DNA of 10,228 bases from contig PCUH01000075.1 of the NCBI GenBank assembly GCA_002770955.1, forward strand, positions 13,165-23,392, read 5' to 3'. The stretch is from Flavobacteriales bacterium CG18_big_fil_WC_8_21_14_2_50_32_9. Lineage in GTDB: Bacteria > Bacteroidota > Bacteroidia > Flavobacteriales_E > Vicingaceae. The notes beneath the pieces were generated by a model that saw only the letters and a list, made by a program, of their open reading frames with translations, was not told the DNA's origin and did no database searches. Both the position numbers and the translations under genes were made by a program. Below are positions 1-7,685 of this stretch, one piece after another (position 1 is the first letter of the stretch; each line of letters opens with the position of its first letter).

Positions 1-909
1 ATCAAATTTTGAAATGGCAATGTCAACTCCTCCGCCATTAAAAGCGGTGTTGTAAGCTCCAACTGTTGTAGGATATGCATTTCCAAAAGCTGAACTACCT
101 GAATATAAAAATCCTTTAGAATCGAATGTTGCAGTGTAACCAAAATTATTTGAAAATGAACCTGAAAGTGCTGAAAACATTAATGTAGGATCAATAATTA
201 ATGCATAGGATTTATCGTATCCATTTGGAAATTCAAAACTTAGTTCGTTGTTTTTTAACACATAATTACAAGCAACTTCAACTTGTTTTCCATTAATGAT
301 TTGATACGTATAGGGTTTTTCTTCAATGATTGTATTAACGCTTGTTGTAATTATTAATCTGCCATTTTTTACTATAATTTTATCTGCACCACTATATTTT
401 AATCGTATTGATGCTGGATTGGCGTTTGGAGAAACAATAAAATCATATTTTAAATCATCATTAGAATAAATTTTTAAATCAATTCCGTTATAAATATTTT
501 CATAAGTAATTTGTTTAAAACCTCTTACATCTGATGCCCATTTAGATTTGTCATTTCCTAAGAAATAATTAAAATAAGCGAAAGTAGAATCCTTTTTTAT
601 TAGCTTACTATTTTTGTTAGACCCAACAAAATCAACATAATATGAGTGCCAATTTAACGTATTACTTAACAGGCTTCTACTGTCGGCATTGTGATTGTGT
701 GAGAGTTGTTCTAACTTTTTGGTATCGTACAAATCAAAAGTGAATCTATTTTGTTCCAGATATAAAAAACCTCCTTTCAACTCGGCTTTATACAACGCAT
801 TTTGATGCCACTGTCCTTTGTTTTGAATAAAAGTAATTTCGTTGTTGCTTTTTGCAGATTTTACAAAAAGAACTACTAGGAAGATTAATATAAATCTAAA
901 TCCATTCAT
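1..909 (-). CDS. Secreted DUF7948/SBBP-repeat surface protein, N-terminal part (runs off the left edge)
   Basis: The frame is open from an ATG at 909 to the window edge, giving 303 residues of a longer protein. Residues 1-21 look like a signal peptide: a short start, a hydrophobic core (FILIFLVVLFV), then small/polar residues. The motif FIQNKGQW (27-34) and the stretch YFLGNDKSKWASDV (about 115-128), followed by a 'Y-x-N-I-Y-x-G-I-D-L' segment, are typical of the DUF7948 domain, which spans roughly residues 24-240. Residues 255-303 resemble the start of an SBBP beta-propeller repeat (YSGSSAFG...AYNTAFNGGGVDIAISKFD). Known relatives are large exported Bacteroidota proteins, often with PKD/SBBP repeats and a type IX secretion C-terminal signal; that end would lie outside this window. 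No other in-frame ATG lies just upstream. It follows the DUF5686 gene by 43 nt on the same strand. The exact role, such as adhesin or surface scaffold, is not visible. Confidence 0.85.
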   Translation of the reverse strand, partial: MNGFRFILIFLVVLFVKSAKSNNEITFIQNKGQWHQNALYKAELKGGFLYLEQNRFTFDLYDTKKLEQLSHNHNADSRSLLSNTLNWHSYYVDFVGSNKNSKLIKKDSTFAYFNYFLGNDKSKWASDVRGFKQITYENIYNGIDLKIYSNDDLKYDFIVSPNANPASIRLKYSGADKIIVKNGRLIITTSVNTIIEEKPYTYQIINGKQVEVACNYVLKNNELSFEFPNGYDKSYALIIDPTLMFSALSGSFSNNFGYTATFDSKGFLYSGSSAFGNAYPTTVGAYNTAFNGGGVDIAISKFD

Positions 910-914
910 AAATG

Positions 915-946
915 TAAATTTAGATAAAAAACATTGGTTGAACAAA
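915..946 (-). promoter_or_regulatory. Candidate Bacteroidota promoter for the DUF7948 gene
   Basis: On the minus strand TTTG (943-946) is followed after 20 nt by TAAATTTA (915-922). This is close to the Bacteroidota pattern TTTG-N17-23-TAnnTTTG, with one mismatch at the last base of the -7 box. The box ends only 5 nt before the ATG at 909, so transcription would start at or next to the start codon (a leaderless or very short leader). In such AT-rich DNA a chance match is quite possible, and read-through from the DUF5686 gene is an alternative. Confidence 0.3.
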
Positions 947-952
947 CAAAGT

Positions 953-3520
953 TTAAAAATCAATTTTTCCTTTCGCTCTAAAACCTAATCCCTTAACACC
1001 AAATAAGGTTGGAACACCTGGATTATCGAGATAATTAACACGTTGTACAATATCTATTCTAAAAATTTTAAAGATATTAGATACACCAGCACTTAGTTCT
1101 ACATAAGGTATTGAATTATTAAAAGCAAAGGTAGAAGGAGAACCATCAATATAGGTTGGGAATTTAAACAATTCTGGATGAATTGCTGGATTATTCAAAT
1201 CGGTCAATCGTCCATATAACGCTTTAAAGGAAATAATTTCTCTCAATTTTAATCTGCTAAACAAAGGAATTCTATTGAATAAGAATCCGTTTAAGTTATA
1301 GGTTGCTTTGAAGCTAATATACTCATCACTCATAAATTCCATAAAATTCATAAGATTAAAAGAAGCTTCTTGCAAAAAGAACGATTGGTTAGCTTGAGGT
1401 AAACTCAGTAATGGAAAAGGAACTTGTCCCCATACTTTTCCTGCTTCTGTTTCGGTATCAAGAAATCCAAAAATAGATAAATAAAATCGCTTAAAAATAT
1501 TAGCAGATGTTCTTCCATAGTTAATTGTACCGTTGGTTAAACCACTAATTCCTTGCCTGTGGTTAAGTTGAAAAATTGGGTATTTATTATATAAAGGTAA
1601 TCTAAAGTTTTTTCCTTGATAGAATTGTTCGTTTGGAGCATAACGAAGATTTAAACTAATGTTATCAGTTTGTATGGCATCGAAAAAAACTGTTGAATCA
1701 ATAGAATTTTGAAAAAACATATTTCCAATAGGGCGTTCTTTTCTGTTTTCATAAATAAGATTGTAAGAAAATCCGCTATGGTGTTCTTTAACATAATCTA
1801 AGGTATAAGAATCAAAAAACAGCATTTTATCGGCAACCCCTCTTCTAAATGAAAGTAGAAAATTATCATCATTTAAAAACTGTAAGTTTTGACCAGGAAA
1901 AACTGTTTCGTGTTGGTATGATGCAATTATTCTGTGCTGAGGATTAGAAAGGAAATTATCATTAAATGAATAAGTTATACCTCCAAAATACTTATATTCT
2001 TTATCTTTAAATCCATAAGCGACATATGTATCAAACATTAACTTTTTATGAAAATTGGCTGTAGTTCTAAATCCTCCTCTTAATCTAAATCCCTCCACCT
2101 CATTGAAGCTATAGAATGTATTTATTGGACCTATTTCAATTTTCCCAATTGAATGCCAACCAGTCATTAATAGAAAAGCGATGTCCATGGTGCGTTTAAA
2201 TGCAGGTATTCGTTGCACACTATCTATCATAGTATAAACTCCTTGTTCTTTTGCTGTTAAACTATCTATCCTTGCAACAACCCAAAAGGAATCGGTTCTA
2301 TTTTTTAAATCATCTTCTTTAATTATTTTTTCTACAGGGCTATAAATATCTTTATCTTGTTCAATATCAAGTAAAAAATTACTGTATTTAATTTCTTTTT
2401 TTCCAAAAAATCCTCTTCCTTTTTTTGTTAAATTATAGTCAATAATAATTTTATCTTTAGAAATCATCCAAATACTGTCGTTGTAGAGCGTAAATTCTTG
2501 ATCAATTTTCATGTCTTTCACAAAATTCAGATTGATTTGATCTGCAATTCCCATTTCCATTTTTATAACAGCAAAGGTGTTATCATTGAGAATATACATA
2601 CTTCCAACAAAAGCAAAACTTCCTTTGTTTCTAGGTGTGAATGCTAAATTAATGCATTCATACCCATTAATTACCGTTGTGTCTAAAATAAAATACTGAT
2701 AAATTGTAGGTCCGACTACCGATATTGGGCTTGTAAATTGGTTGGACAAAAGATTGATGTTATTGTCATATATATTAATGTCTTGATACAATTTATCCAT
2801 GATAAAAGACATGCCATCGTCATCCAAATAACCTTCAAAGCCCGTCATTTTAGTTCCACTCTGATATTCTTTTAATGCTTTAGGGTTTTTTCTATAATAC
2901 ATTTTTGAGGCAGTTTCTCTCAAAAATATAGGTAAAAAAGGTTTTCCATTAATTTCAGATGTATCAATATGTTCCAATACAATTTGAAACTTATTTTTTA
3001 ACCAACCTTTGTTTAGGAAGTCTTCTGTGATGTTGTTTAAATCTATTTCAATCTTTTCATATTTATCATATTCATAGTAATTGAGAGACTCTATTCTATT
3101 GTCGTTTTTATGTTCAATTACTTTCCGAATGAGTTCAACCGCTGGATTCTCTTTATTTCTATATTTTTTATTATCTGCCTTAACCACAAATTCTTGCATT
3201 AAAACTGCTTCGTCCGAAAGGTAAAAATTAATGGTTTGAGATTTACCGATTAATACTTTTTTAATGATTGTTTTATATCCAATAAAAGAAGCTTGCAACT
3301 CACCTGTTGCCCATTGGGTTTCTAAATAAAAATTACCACTAAAATCTGTTGTAGTTCCAATGTTAGCTCCTTTAAAAGAAACATTTACAAAAGGAAGTGG
3401 TTCTTTAGTGTTAGCATCTAAAACCACTCCTTTAATTTTTGTTAGTTGCTGAGCTGCAACATCAAAAGTAAAAAGAAAAAAAAGAAATGTAATAACTGGT
3501 AATAACCACTTTTTAAGCAT
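953..3520 (-). CDS. DUF5686 outer-membrane protein with N-terminal carboxypeptidase-regulatory-like domain
   Basis: An 855-residue protein. Residues 1-23 form a signal peptide (MLKKW, hydrophobic core, cleavage probably after VAA). Residues about 29-110 are a CarboxypepD_reg-like beta-sandwich (IKGVVLDANTKEPLPFVNV, then GTTTDFSGNFYL), the domain that also opens many SusC/TonB receptors. The DUF5686 region starts near 118 with its hallmark NPAVELIRKVIEHK, followed by the YYEYDKYEK segment. The second half alternates hydrophobic and polar residues in barrel-like strands and ends in a terminal Phe (KGKIDF), the usual outer-membrane insertion signal. The family is common in Bacteroidota and has no agreed function; its location is most likely the outer membrane. 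Length is normal for the family. It is divergent from rho and 43 nt upstream of the DUF7948 gene. No frameshift is seen. Confidence 0.93.
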   Translation of the reverse strand: MLKKWLLPVITFLFFLFTFDVAAQQLTKIKGVVLDANTKEPLPFVNVSFKGANIGTTTDFSGNFYLETQWATGELQASFIGYKTIIKKVLIGKSQTINFYLSDEAVLMQEFVVKADNKKYRNKENPAVELIRKVIEHKNDNRIESLNYYEYDKYEKIEIDLNNITEDFLNKGWLKNKFQIVLEHIDTSEINGKPFLPIFLRETASKMYYRKNPKALKEYQSGTKMTGFEGYLDDDGMSFIMDKLYQDINIYDNNINLLSNQFTSPISVVGPTIYQYFILDTTVINGYECINLAFTPRNKGSFAFVGSMYILNDNTFAVIKMEMGIADQINLNFVKDMKIDQEFTLYNDSIWMISKDKIIIDYNLTKKGRGFFGKKEIKYSNFLLDIEQDKDIYSPVEKIIKEDDLKNRTDSFWVVARIDSLTAKEQGVYTMIDSVQRIPAFKRTMDIAFLLMTGWHSIGKIEIGPINTFYSFNEVEGFRLRGGFRTTANFHKKLMFDTYVAYGFKDKEYKYFGGITYSFNDNFLSNPQHRIIASYQHETVFPGQNLQFLNDDNFLLSFRRGVADKMLFFDSYTLDYVKEHHSGFSYNLIYENRKERPIGNMFFQNSIDSTVFFDAIQTDNISLNLRYAPNEQFYQGKNFRLPLYNKYPIFQLNHRQGISGLTNGTINYGRTSANIFKRFYLSIFGFLDTETEAGKVWGQVPFPLLSLPQANQSFFLQEASFNLMNFMEFMSDEYISFKATYNLNGFLFNRIPLFSRLKLREIISFKALYGRLTDLNNPAIHPELFKFPTYIDGSPSTFAFNNSIPYVELSAGVSNIFKIFRIDIVQRVNYLDNPGVPTLFGVKGLGFRAKGKIDF

Positions 3521-3572
3521 ATTGTTTGCTAATTCTAATTCTATTTATATAAATTTTAAAAAAACAAGATTA

Positions 3573-3580
3573 CAAAAGTA
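3573..3580 (-). promoter_or_regulatory. -7 box for the DUF5686 gene
   Basis: TACTTTTG on the minus strand matches the Bacteroidota -7 consensus TAnnTTTG exactly. Transcription would begin near 3569, giving a leader of about 48 nt before the ATG at 3520. No clear TTG element lies 17-23 nt upstream, only T-rich sequence, so the -33 half is weak. No Shine-Dalgarno sequence precedes the ATG; the region is A-rich, as is usual in this phylum. Confidence 0.45.
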
Positions 3581-3827
3581 ATTAATAATATAATGGTAAA
3601 AATTTGTCATTTTTATTTTTTTATTATAAATGTTTCAAATTAGGGTGTATAAAAAAAATACTGAAAAGGGTTGTTTTATTATTTATTTGTTTAATATTGC
3701 ACCATCATTCTCCAAATGATACAATATCAATCAAGTTATTTATATCAACAATCATAACATTAAGTAATATACAACTATGTTTTCATGCATAAAATTATTA
3801 TGTAGAAACTTTATATTACACCATTTA

Positions 3828-3835
3828 TACTTTAC
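3828..3835 (+). promoter_or_regulatory. Weak candidate -7 box for rho
   Basis: TACTTTAC on the plus strand matches TAnnTTTG at six of eight positions (last two differ) and lies about 29 nt before the rho ATG. No TTG is found at the expected -33 distance. It is the best placed candidate close to the start but could be chance. Confidence 0.18.
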
Positions 3836-3864
3836 TGAAATTTATTTAATCATTATTCTAATAT

Positions 3865-5568
3865 ATGTACGACATTATTGAACTTAACAAAAAACTAGTA
3901 ACAGAATTACGTGAAATTGCTACTAAACTTGATGTAAAAAAAGCTGACAAGTTAAAAAAAGAAGAATTAATTTATCAAATTTTAGATCAACAAGCAATTA
4001 ATCCTAAAGTTGTTGAAACTGTTCCTTTAAAAATTGAAGAACCAAAAAAACGAATTCCAGCAGCATCTTCTTCAGGAATAAAATCAAAACCAAAAAGAAA
4101 ACGTGTTAGCTCCGAAACACCTGATTTGTTTAAATCATCTCCGACAAAACCAGAAGTATTCCATCAAAATGAACAACAAAAACCTTCGGAATCTACTTTT
4201 ACAGCTCCATTAATCCCAGAAACTAACTTACCAAAAGAAGAAGCCCCCAGAAAACAACAATTCGAAAAAAATCAACAAAAGCCAAATAACCCTCAAAGAC
4301 AACAAGAACGAAACAAACCTACAGAAAGCACAATACCTTCCGAACATAAAGAAGCACAACACACAACAAACGAAGAACGTAACAACCCAAATGGAAATAA
4401 TTCTAATATTAAAGAAAGGACTCCCAAACACGAAGACCATGGTTACAATTTTGATGGAATCATAGTTAGTGAAGGTGTTTTGGAAATTATGCCCGATGGA
4501 TATGGTTTTTTAAGGTCGTCTGATTACAATTATTTAAATTCTCCTGATGATATTTATGTTTCTCAATCTCAAATTAAATTATTTGGACTAAAAACAGGCG
4601 ATACTGTAAAAGGTAGTATTCGCCCTCCTAAAGTTGGTGAAAAATATTTTCCGCTTATCAAAGTGGAAGCCATTAACAATAGAGAGCCTTCTGTTATTAG
4701 AGATAGAGTTCCTTTTAAATATTTAACCCCTGTTTTTCCTAAAGAAAAATTGAAATTAACTGGTCATTCCAAAGATTCTTTATCCACAAGAGTAATTGAT
4801 TTATTTGCACCTATAGGAAAAGGACAACGAGGAATGATAGTGGCTCAGCCAAAAACAGGTAAAACTACATTACTGAAAGATGTTGCAAATGCTATTGCAG
4901 AAAACCATCCTGAAGTTTATATGATAATTTTGTTGATTGATGAACGACCTGAAGAGGTAACCGATATGGCAAGAAATGTAGATGCTGAAGTTGTTGCTTC
5001 AACTTTTGATGAACCTGCTGAAAAACATGTTAAATTAGCCAATTTAGTTTTAGAAAAAGCCAAAAGAATGGTTGAATGTGGGCACGATGTTGTTATTTTA
5101 TTGGATTCAATAACTCGTTTAGCAAGAGCTTACAATACAGTTTCTCCATCTTCAGGAAAAGTACTTTCTGGGGGTGTGGATGCCAATGCGTTACAAAAAC
5201 CTAAACGATTTTTTGGTGCAGCCAGAAAAATTGAAAATGGTGGTTCTTTAACAATTATTGCAACAGCACTTACTGAAACAGGTTCTAAAATGGATGAAGT
5301 TATCTTTGAAGAATTTAAAGGAACAGGAAATATGGAATTGCAGTTAGATAGAAAAATATCTAACCGAAGAATTTATCCTGCTATTGACATTGTTTCTTCA
5401 AGTACACGTCAAGAAGAATTATTGATGGGAGCAGATATAACTAAGCGTATGTGGATATTACGTAATTATATTGCCGATATGAATCCTGTTGAAGCAATGG
5501 AATTTTTGAAAGACAGAATGAACAAAACCATGAACAATGAGGAATTTTTAGCCTCTATGAATGGGTAA
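3865..5568 (+). CDS. rho: Transcription termination factor Rho, with long disordered N-terminal insert
   Basis: A 567-residue hexameric RNA-dependent ATPase/helicase that ends transcription. The start MYDIIELNKKLVTELREIA is the usual Bacteroidota Rho N-terminus and fixes the ATG. Domains: Rho_N helical domain (about 3-42); a polar low-complexity insert rich in K, P, Q, N, E and S (about 50-195); the OB-fold primary RNA-binding domain (about 198-272, with DGYGFLRS at 211-218 and DDIYVSQSQI); and the RecA-like ATPase (about 290-560). Visible motifs are Walker A QPKTGKT (328-334), the catalytic-Glu motif LIDERPEE (357-364), Walker B VVILLD (409-414), the Q/R-loop region SGKVLSGGVDANAL (430-443) and arginine-finger region ELQLDRK (491-497). 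All key residues are present. It is about 150 residues longer than E. coli Rho because of the insert. It is followed after 6 nt by the heptad inverted repeat. Confidence 0.98.
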   Translation: MYDIIELNKKLVTELREIATKLDVKKADKLKKEELIYQILDQQAINPKVVETVPLKIEEPKKRIPAASSSGIKSKPKRKRVSSETPDLFKSSPTKPEVFHQNEQQKPSESTFTAPLIPETNLPKEEAPRKQQFEKNQQKPNNPQRQQERNKPTESTIPSEHKEAQHTTNEERNNPNGNNSNIKERTPKHEDHGYNFDGIIVSEGVLEIMPDGYGFLRSSDYNYLNSPDDIYVSQSQIKLFGLKTGDTVKGSIRPPKVGEKYFPLIKVEAINNREPSVIRDRVPFKYLTPVFPKEKLKLTGHSKDSLSTRVIDLFAPIGKGQRGMIVAQPKTGKTTLLKDVANAIAENHPEVYMIILLIDERPEEVTDMARNVDAEVVASTFDEPAEKHVKLANLVLEKAKRMVECGHDVVILLDSITRLARAYNTVSPSSGKVLSGGVDANALQKPKRFFGAARKIENGGSLTIIATALTETGSKMDEVIFEEFKGTGNMELQLDRKISNRRIYPAIDIVSSSTRQEELLMGADITKRMWILRNYIADMNPVEAMEFLKDRMNKTMNNEEFLASMNG

Positions 5569-5574
5569 AAGTAA

Positions 5575-5655
5575 ATAGTAGTTAGGTGTTAGGAATTAGT
5601 AGTTAGAAAAACAGTTACTACACCTAACACCTAACTACTAAACCCTAATTACTAG
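5575..5655. repeat. Inverted pair of TTAG-type heptad arrays (18-bp perfect stem)
   Basis: The left array (5575-5609) reads as five 7-nt units: ATAGTAG, TTAGGTG, TTAGGAA, TTAGTAG, TTAGAAA. The right array carries the complement, with CTAA at 5624, 5631, 5638 and 5645 and CTAG at 5652, all exactly 7 nt apart. The arms 5576-5593 and 5623-5640 are perfect reverse complements over 18 bp, with a 29-nt loop between them whose TAGTA (5597-5601) and TACTA (5616-5620) can pair further. Because the units repeat, the hairpin could also pair in shifted registers. It lies between the rho stop (5568) and the next ATG (5659). No T-run follows, so it is not a standard intrinsic terminator, though it could slow polymerase, protect the rho mRNA 3' end or separate the two genes' expression. 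Its origin and function are unknown to me. Confidence 0.85.
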
Positions 5656-5658
5656 TAT

Positions 5659-6192
5659 ATGTTAAAAAACCCTTTTCAAGTTGCTGTAACATTTTCTATT
5701 CTTGCACTTTGTGTGAAACTCCTTATTTTTTCTATGGGAATTCAACATGGCGATATGGAAAAATATATCATTTACATTTATACACTGATTTTACTTGTTG
5801 CTATTTTTTTTGGAATTAGAAGTAATAAAATTACCATAGAAGGCAATGCTACTTTTGGAGATGATTTTAAGGCAGGAGCTAGAACAGCCTCTTTTTTTGC
5901 AATTATTGTAGCCTTAATTACCTATATTTATTATGCTCATATCGACATTGATTTTTTTGAAATTAAAAAACAACCCATTTTAGATAGTATAAAATCAGCT
6001 GCTCAAGAAAAACTTCAAACTCAATCTAAAGAGGAAGTAACTGCTTATATCTTAAATCAATTAAAAGGTATTGGCATGTATCTTTCCCCCTATTTCCAAG
6101 CTATGTGGACTATGTTTGGATTGGTTTTTATGGGCTTGTTTTATTCAGCTGTGTTTTCCTTTATCATGCGAAAATTACCTGGTTTTAAATAA
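5659..6192 (+). CDS. DUF4199-type four-helix integral membrane protein
   Basis: A 177-residue inner-membrane protein. Predicted helices are at about 7-27, 35-53, 75-93 and 147-170. Between helices 2 and 3 a soluble stretch carries the family-like phrase TFGDDFKAGARTA (65-77). Between helices 3 and 4 there is a charged, helical segment (about 100-140). This layout and the FKAG motif match DUF4199, a Bacteroidota family without known function. The ATG at 5659 lies 3 nt after the last heptad repeat, which therefore occupies its 5' leader if transcription continues from rho. Its last 18 nt overlap the 3' end of the opposing decarboxylase gene. It could be expressed by read-through from rho; no convincing separate promoter is seen because the heptad repeats fill the spacer. 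Confidence 0.8.
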   Translation: MLKNPFQVAVTFSILALCVKLLIFSMGIQHGDMEKYIIYIYTLILLVAIFFGIRSNKITIEGNATFGDDFKAGARTASFFAIIVALITYIYYAHIDIDFFEIKKQPILDSIKSAAQEKLQTQSKEEVTAYILNQLKGIGMYLSPYFQAMWTMFGLVFMGLFYSAVFSFIMRKLPGFK

Positions 6193-7623
6193 CTCTTTCT
6201 TATATTTTTCTAAACTGCTTTTTATCATTGTTAAGGCTCTATCTATAGTTGAAAGTTTGGTTCTAAAAGATAAAATAGCCATTCGTATTACAAACTTCTC
6301 ATTTATAATTGAAGAACTCAAAAATACACTTCCATCTTTGTGAATAGCATCAATTAATAGTTTGTTTTGCTCATTTTCATTTTCCTTAAAAGGATACCAA
6401 AAATAGCTAACGGATAAATCGGGAGTTGGTCCAACATTAAAACCCATTTCAACTAATTTTTTTCTAAAATAAGTTGTCAATAATAATTTTTCTTCCAAAC
6501 AAGCAACAAAAGGTTCTATTCCGTGCAACTGCAAAGGCAACCACAACCGTAAGCCTCTAAAATGTTTAGTCAGTTCAGGAGAAACATTAGCGGGACTATA
6601 ACTTAAATCATCATTCTGAGCATCTTGCATATAATTAGCCAAATAATGATTGGAGTGAAAAACAGCTTCTTTGTCTTTAATTAATACAGCTCCTAATCCA
6701 TAAGGCAAAAACATTCCTTTGTGAGGGTCAATTACCAATGAATCGGCTTTTTCAATTCCTTTAAACAATGCTTTTTTTGACGTTAAAATAAAAAAACCAC
6801 CATACGCAGCATCAACATGAAACCACAACTTATTTTTTTTAGTAATCGTTGCAATTTCGTCTAATGGATCAATAGCACCAGTATCTGTTGTTCCTGCTGA
6901 AGCTACGACTAAAAAAGGGTTTAAATTGTTTGCTTTGTCGTTTTCTACTAATTGTTCCAAAACATCAATTTTCATTTTGTGCTTTTCATCTAGCTCCACA
7001 TATCTAATAATTACATCTTCCAACCCTATTATCCGAAGTGCTTTTTGAATGCAGTGATGCACTTGAACGCTTAAATAAATAACACTCTTAGTGATTTTTT
7101 CGTTTTTAATTTGATGTTTATCTCGAGCTGCAGTTAACGCAATTAAATTTGAAATGGAGCCTCCCGAAGCCAAGTTTCCTACGGCACTTTTAGGAAAATC
7201 AAAAACTTTCTTCAACCAATCAATCACTTCATTTTCAATGGTAACAGCTCCTGGCGATGCATAAAAAATACCAGCATAAGGATTGGTAACTGCTGCAAGA
7301 AAATCGGCTATAGAAGCATTAAAAATTCCACCGCCAGGAATATATCCTAAATGCCCCCCTGAAGCGGCAATTATTCCTTTTTCAACTACTTCTTTTTGAT
7401 AAATTTCTAACAGTTGATGGAGTGATTTTTTAATATTGTTTATTTCAAGACCACATGAAGGTTTACTTGCTTCATTAAAAGCTTTAACTACAGGTAATTG
7501 ATTGATAAATTGATTGGTATAGGCTGAAACTTGTTTTAAGGTATTTTCTCGTTCAAATTCAGAAACTTCTAATTGATTACTCAACTCCTCAAGTTGTTTT
7601 ATTTGTTGTATTAGCTCTTGCAT
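6175..7623 (-). CDS. Group II pyridoxal-5'-phosphate-dependent amino acid decarboxylase
   Basis: A 482-residue cytosolic enzyme of the PLP decarboxylase family (pfam Pyridoxal_deC, fold type I). Visible motifs are SGGSISNLIAL (153-163, cofactor phosphate region), the stacking histidine in VHH (188-190), SAGTTDTGAIDP (242-253), HVDAAYGGF (269-277, with Asp271 contacting the pyridine nitrogen), DPHKGM (299-304, with Lys302 the Schiff-base lysine) and HFRGLRLW (354-361). The N-terminal 60 residues are helical and Glu/Leu-rich. The family includes aromatic amino acid, histidine, glutamate and diaminobutyrate decarboxylases, and the substrate cannot be read from the sequence. No amino acid/amine antiporter or other pathway partner is adjacent, so it appears to stand alone. 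It has its own -7 box (7643-7650) and is shielded from upstream transcription by a terminator (7686-7719). The start at 7623 is supported by this short leader. Confidence 0.92.
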   Translation of the reverse strand: MQELIQQIKQLEELSNQLEVSEFERENTLKQVSAYTNQFINQLPVVKAFNEASKPSCGLEINNIKKSLHQLLEIYQKEVVEKGIIAASGGHLGYIPGGGIFNASIADFLAAVTNPYAGIFYASPGAVTIENEVIDWLKKVFDFPKSAVGNLASGGSISNLIALTAARDKHQIKNEKITKSVIYLSVQVHHCIQKALRIIGLEDVIIRYVELDEKHKMKIDVLEQLVENDKANNLNPFLVVASAGTTDTGAIDPLDEIATITKKNKLWFHVDAAYGGFFILTSKKALFKGIEKADSLVIDPHKGMFLPYGLGAVLIKDKEAVFHSNHYLANYMQDAQNDDLSYSPANVSPELTKHFRGLRLWLPLQLHGIEPFVACLEEKLLLTTYFRKKLVEMGFNVGPTPDLSVSYFWYPFKENENEQNKLLIDAIHKDGSVFLSSSIINEKFVIRMAILSFRTKLSTIDRALTMIKSSLEKYKKELFKTR

Positions 7624-7642
7624 AACTTAACTTTTGTGAGAA

Positions 7643-7650
7643 CAAAAATA
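7643..7650 (-). promoter_or_regulatory. -7 box for the decarboxylase gene
   Basis: TATTTTTG on the minus strand is a full match to TAnnTTTG. Transcription would begin near 7639, giving a leader of about 16 nt before the ATG at 7623. A TTG at 7676-7678 lies 25 nt upstream, slightly too far for the usual 17-23 nt spacer. The position just downstream of an intrinsic terminator supports an independent transcription unit. Confidence 0.45.
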
Positions 7651-7685
7651 AGCATAAGGAAATAGGTTTCTCTAACAACTTCAAC

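Larger units (their letters stand above)
3521..3864. other. Divergent intergenic spacer between the DUF5686 gene and rho (344 bp)
   Basis: This very AT-rich spacer must hold the promoters of both divergent genes. A good -7 box for the minus strand lies at 3573-3580 and a weak plus-strand candidate at 3828-3835. A small hairpin (ATCATT / AATGAT, 3704-3709 and 3715-3720, 5-nt loop) is visible but has no T-run. A direct repeat TAATTC-TAATTC lies at about 3530-3541. An open frame at 3604-3792 begins with TTG and encodes low-complexity Ile/Leu/Phe-rich sequence, and I do not regard it as a gene. The long 5' region of rho could take part in Rho autoregulation, but nothing specific supports that. 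Confidence 0.6.

Noticed and set aside
3604..3792. 62-residue plus-strand open frame in the spacer before rho
   Set aside because: It starts with TTG, has low-complexity Phe/Ile/Leu/Lys-rich content expected from AT-rich non-coding DNA, and has no recognisable motif or promoter.
4228..4440. 70-residue minus-strand open frame inside rho
   Set aside because: It is the antisense shadow of the low-complexity insert of rho; its Phe/Val/Cys-rich composition simply mirrors the polar codons on the other strand.
5576..5640. Heptad hairpin as an intrinsic terminator for rho
   Set aside because: The stem is long, but neither side is followed by a T-run, so it does not meet the usual pattern.
5575..5655. 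CRISPR array or attachment site
   Set aside because: Units are 7 nt with no spacers, and there is no integrase, cas gene or tRNA nearby.
6071..6343. 90-residue plus-strand open frame across the DUF4199 3' end
   Set aside because: It overlaps DUF4199 in another frame and then runs antisense to the decarboxylase; no independent support.
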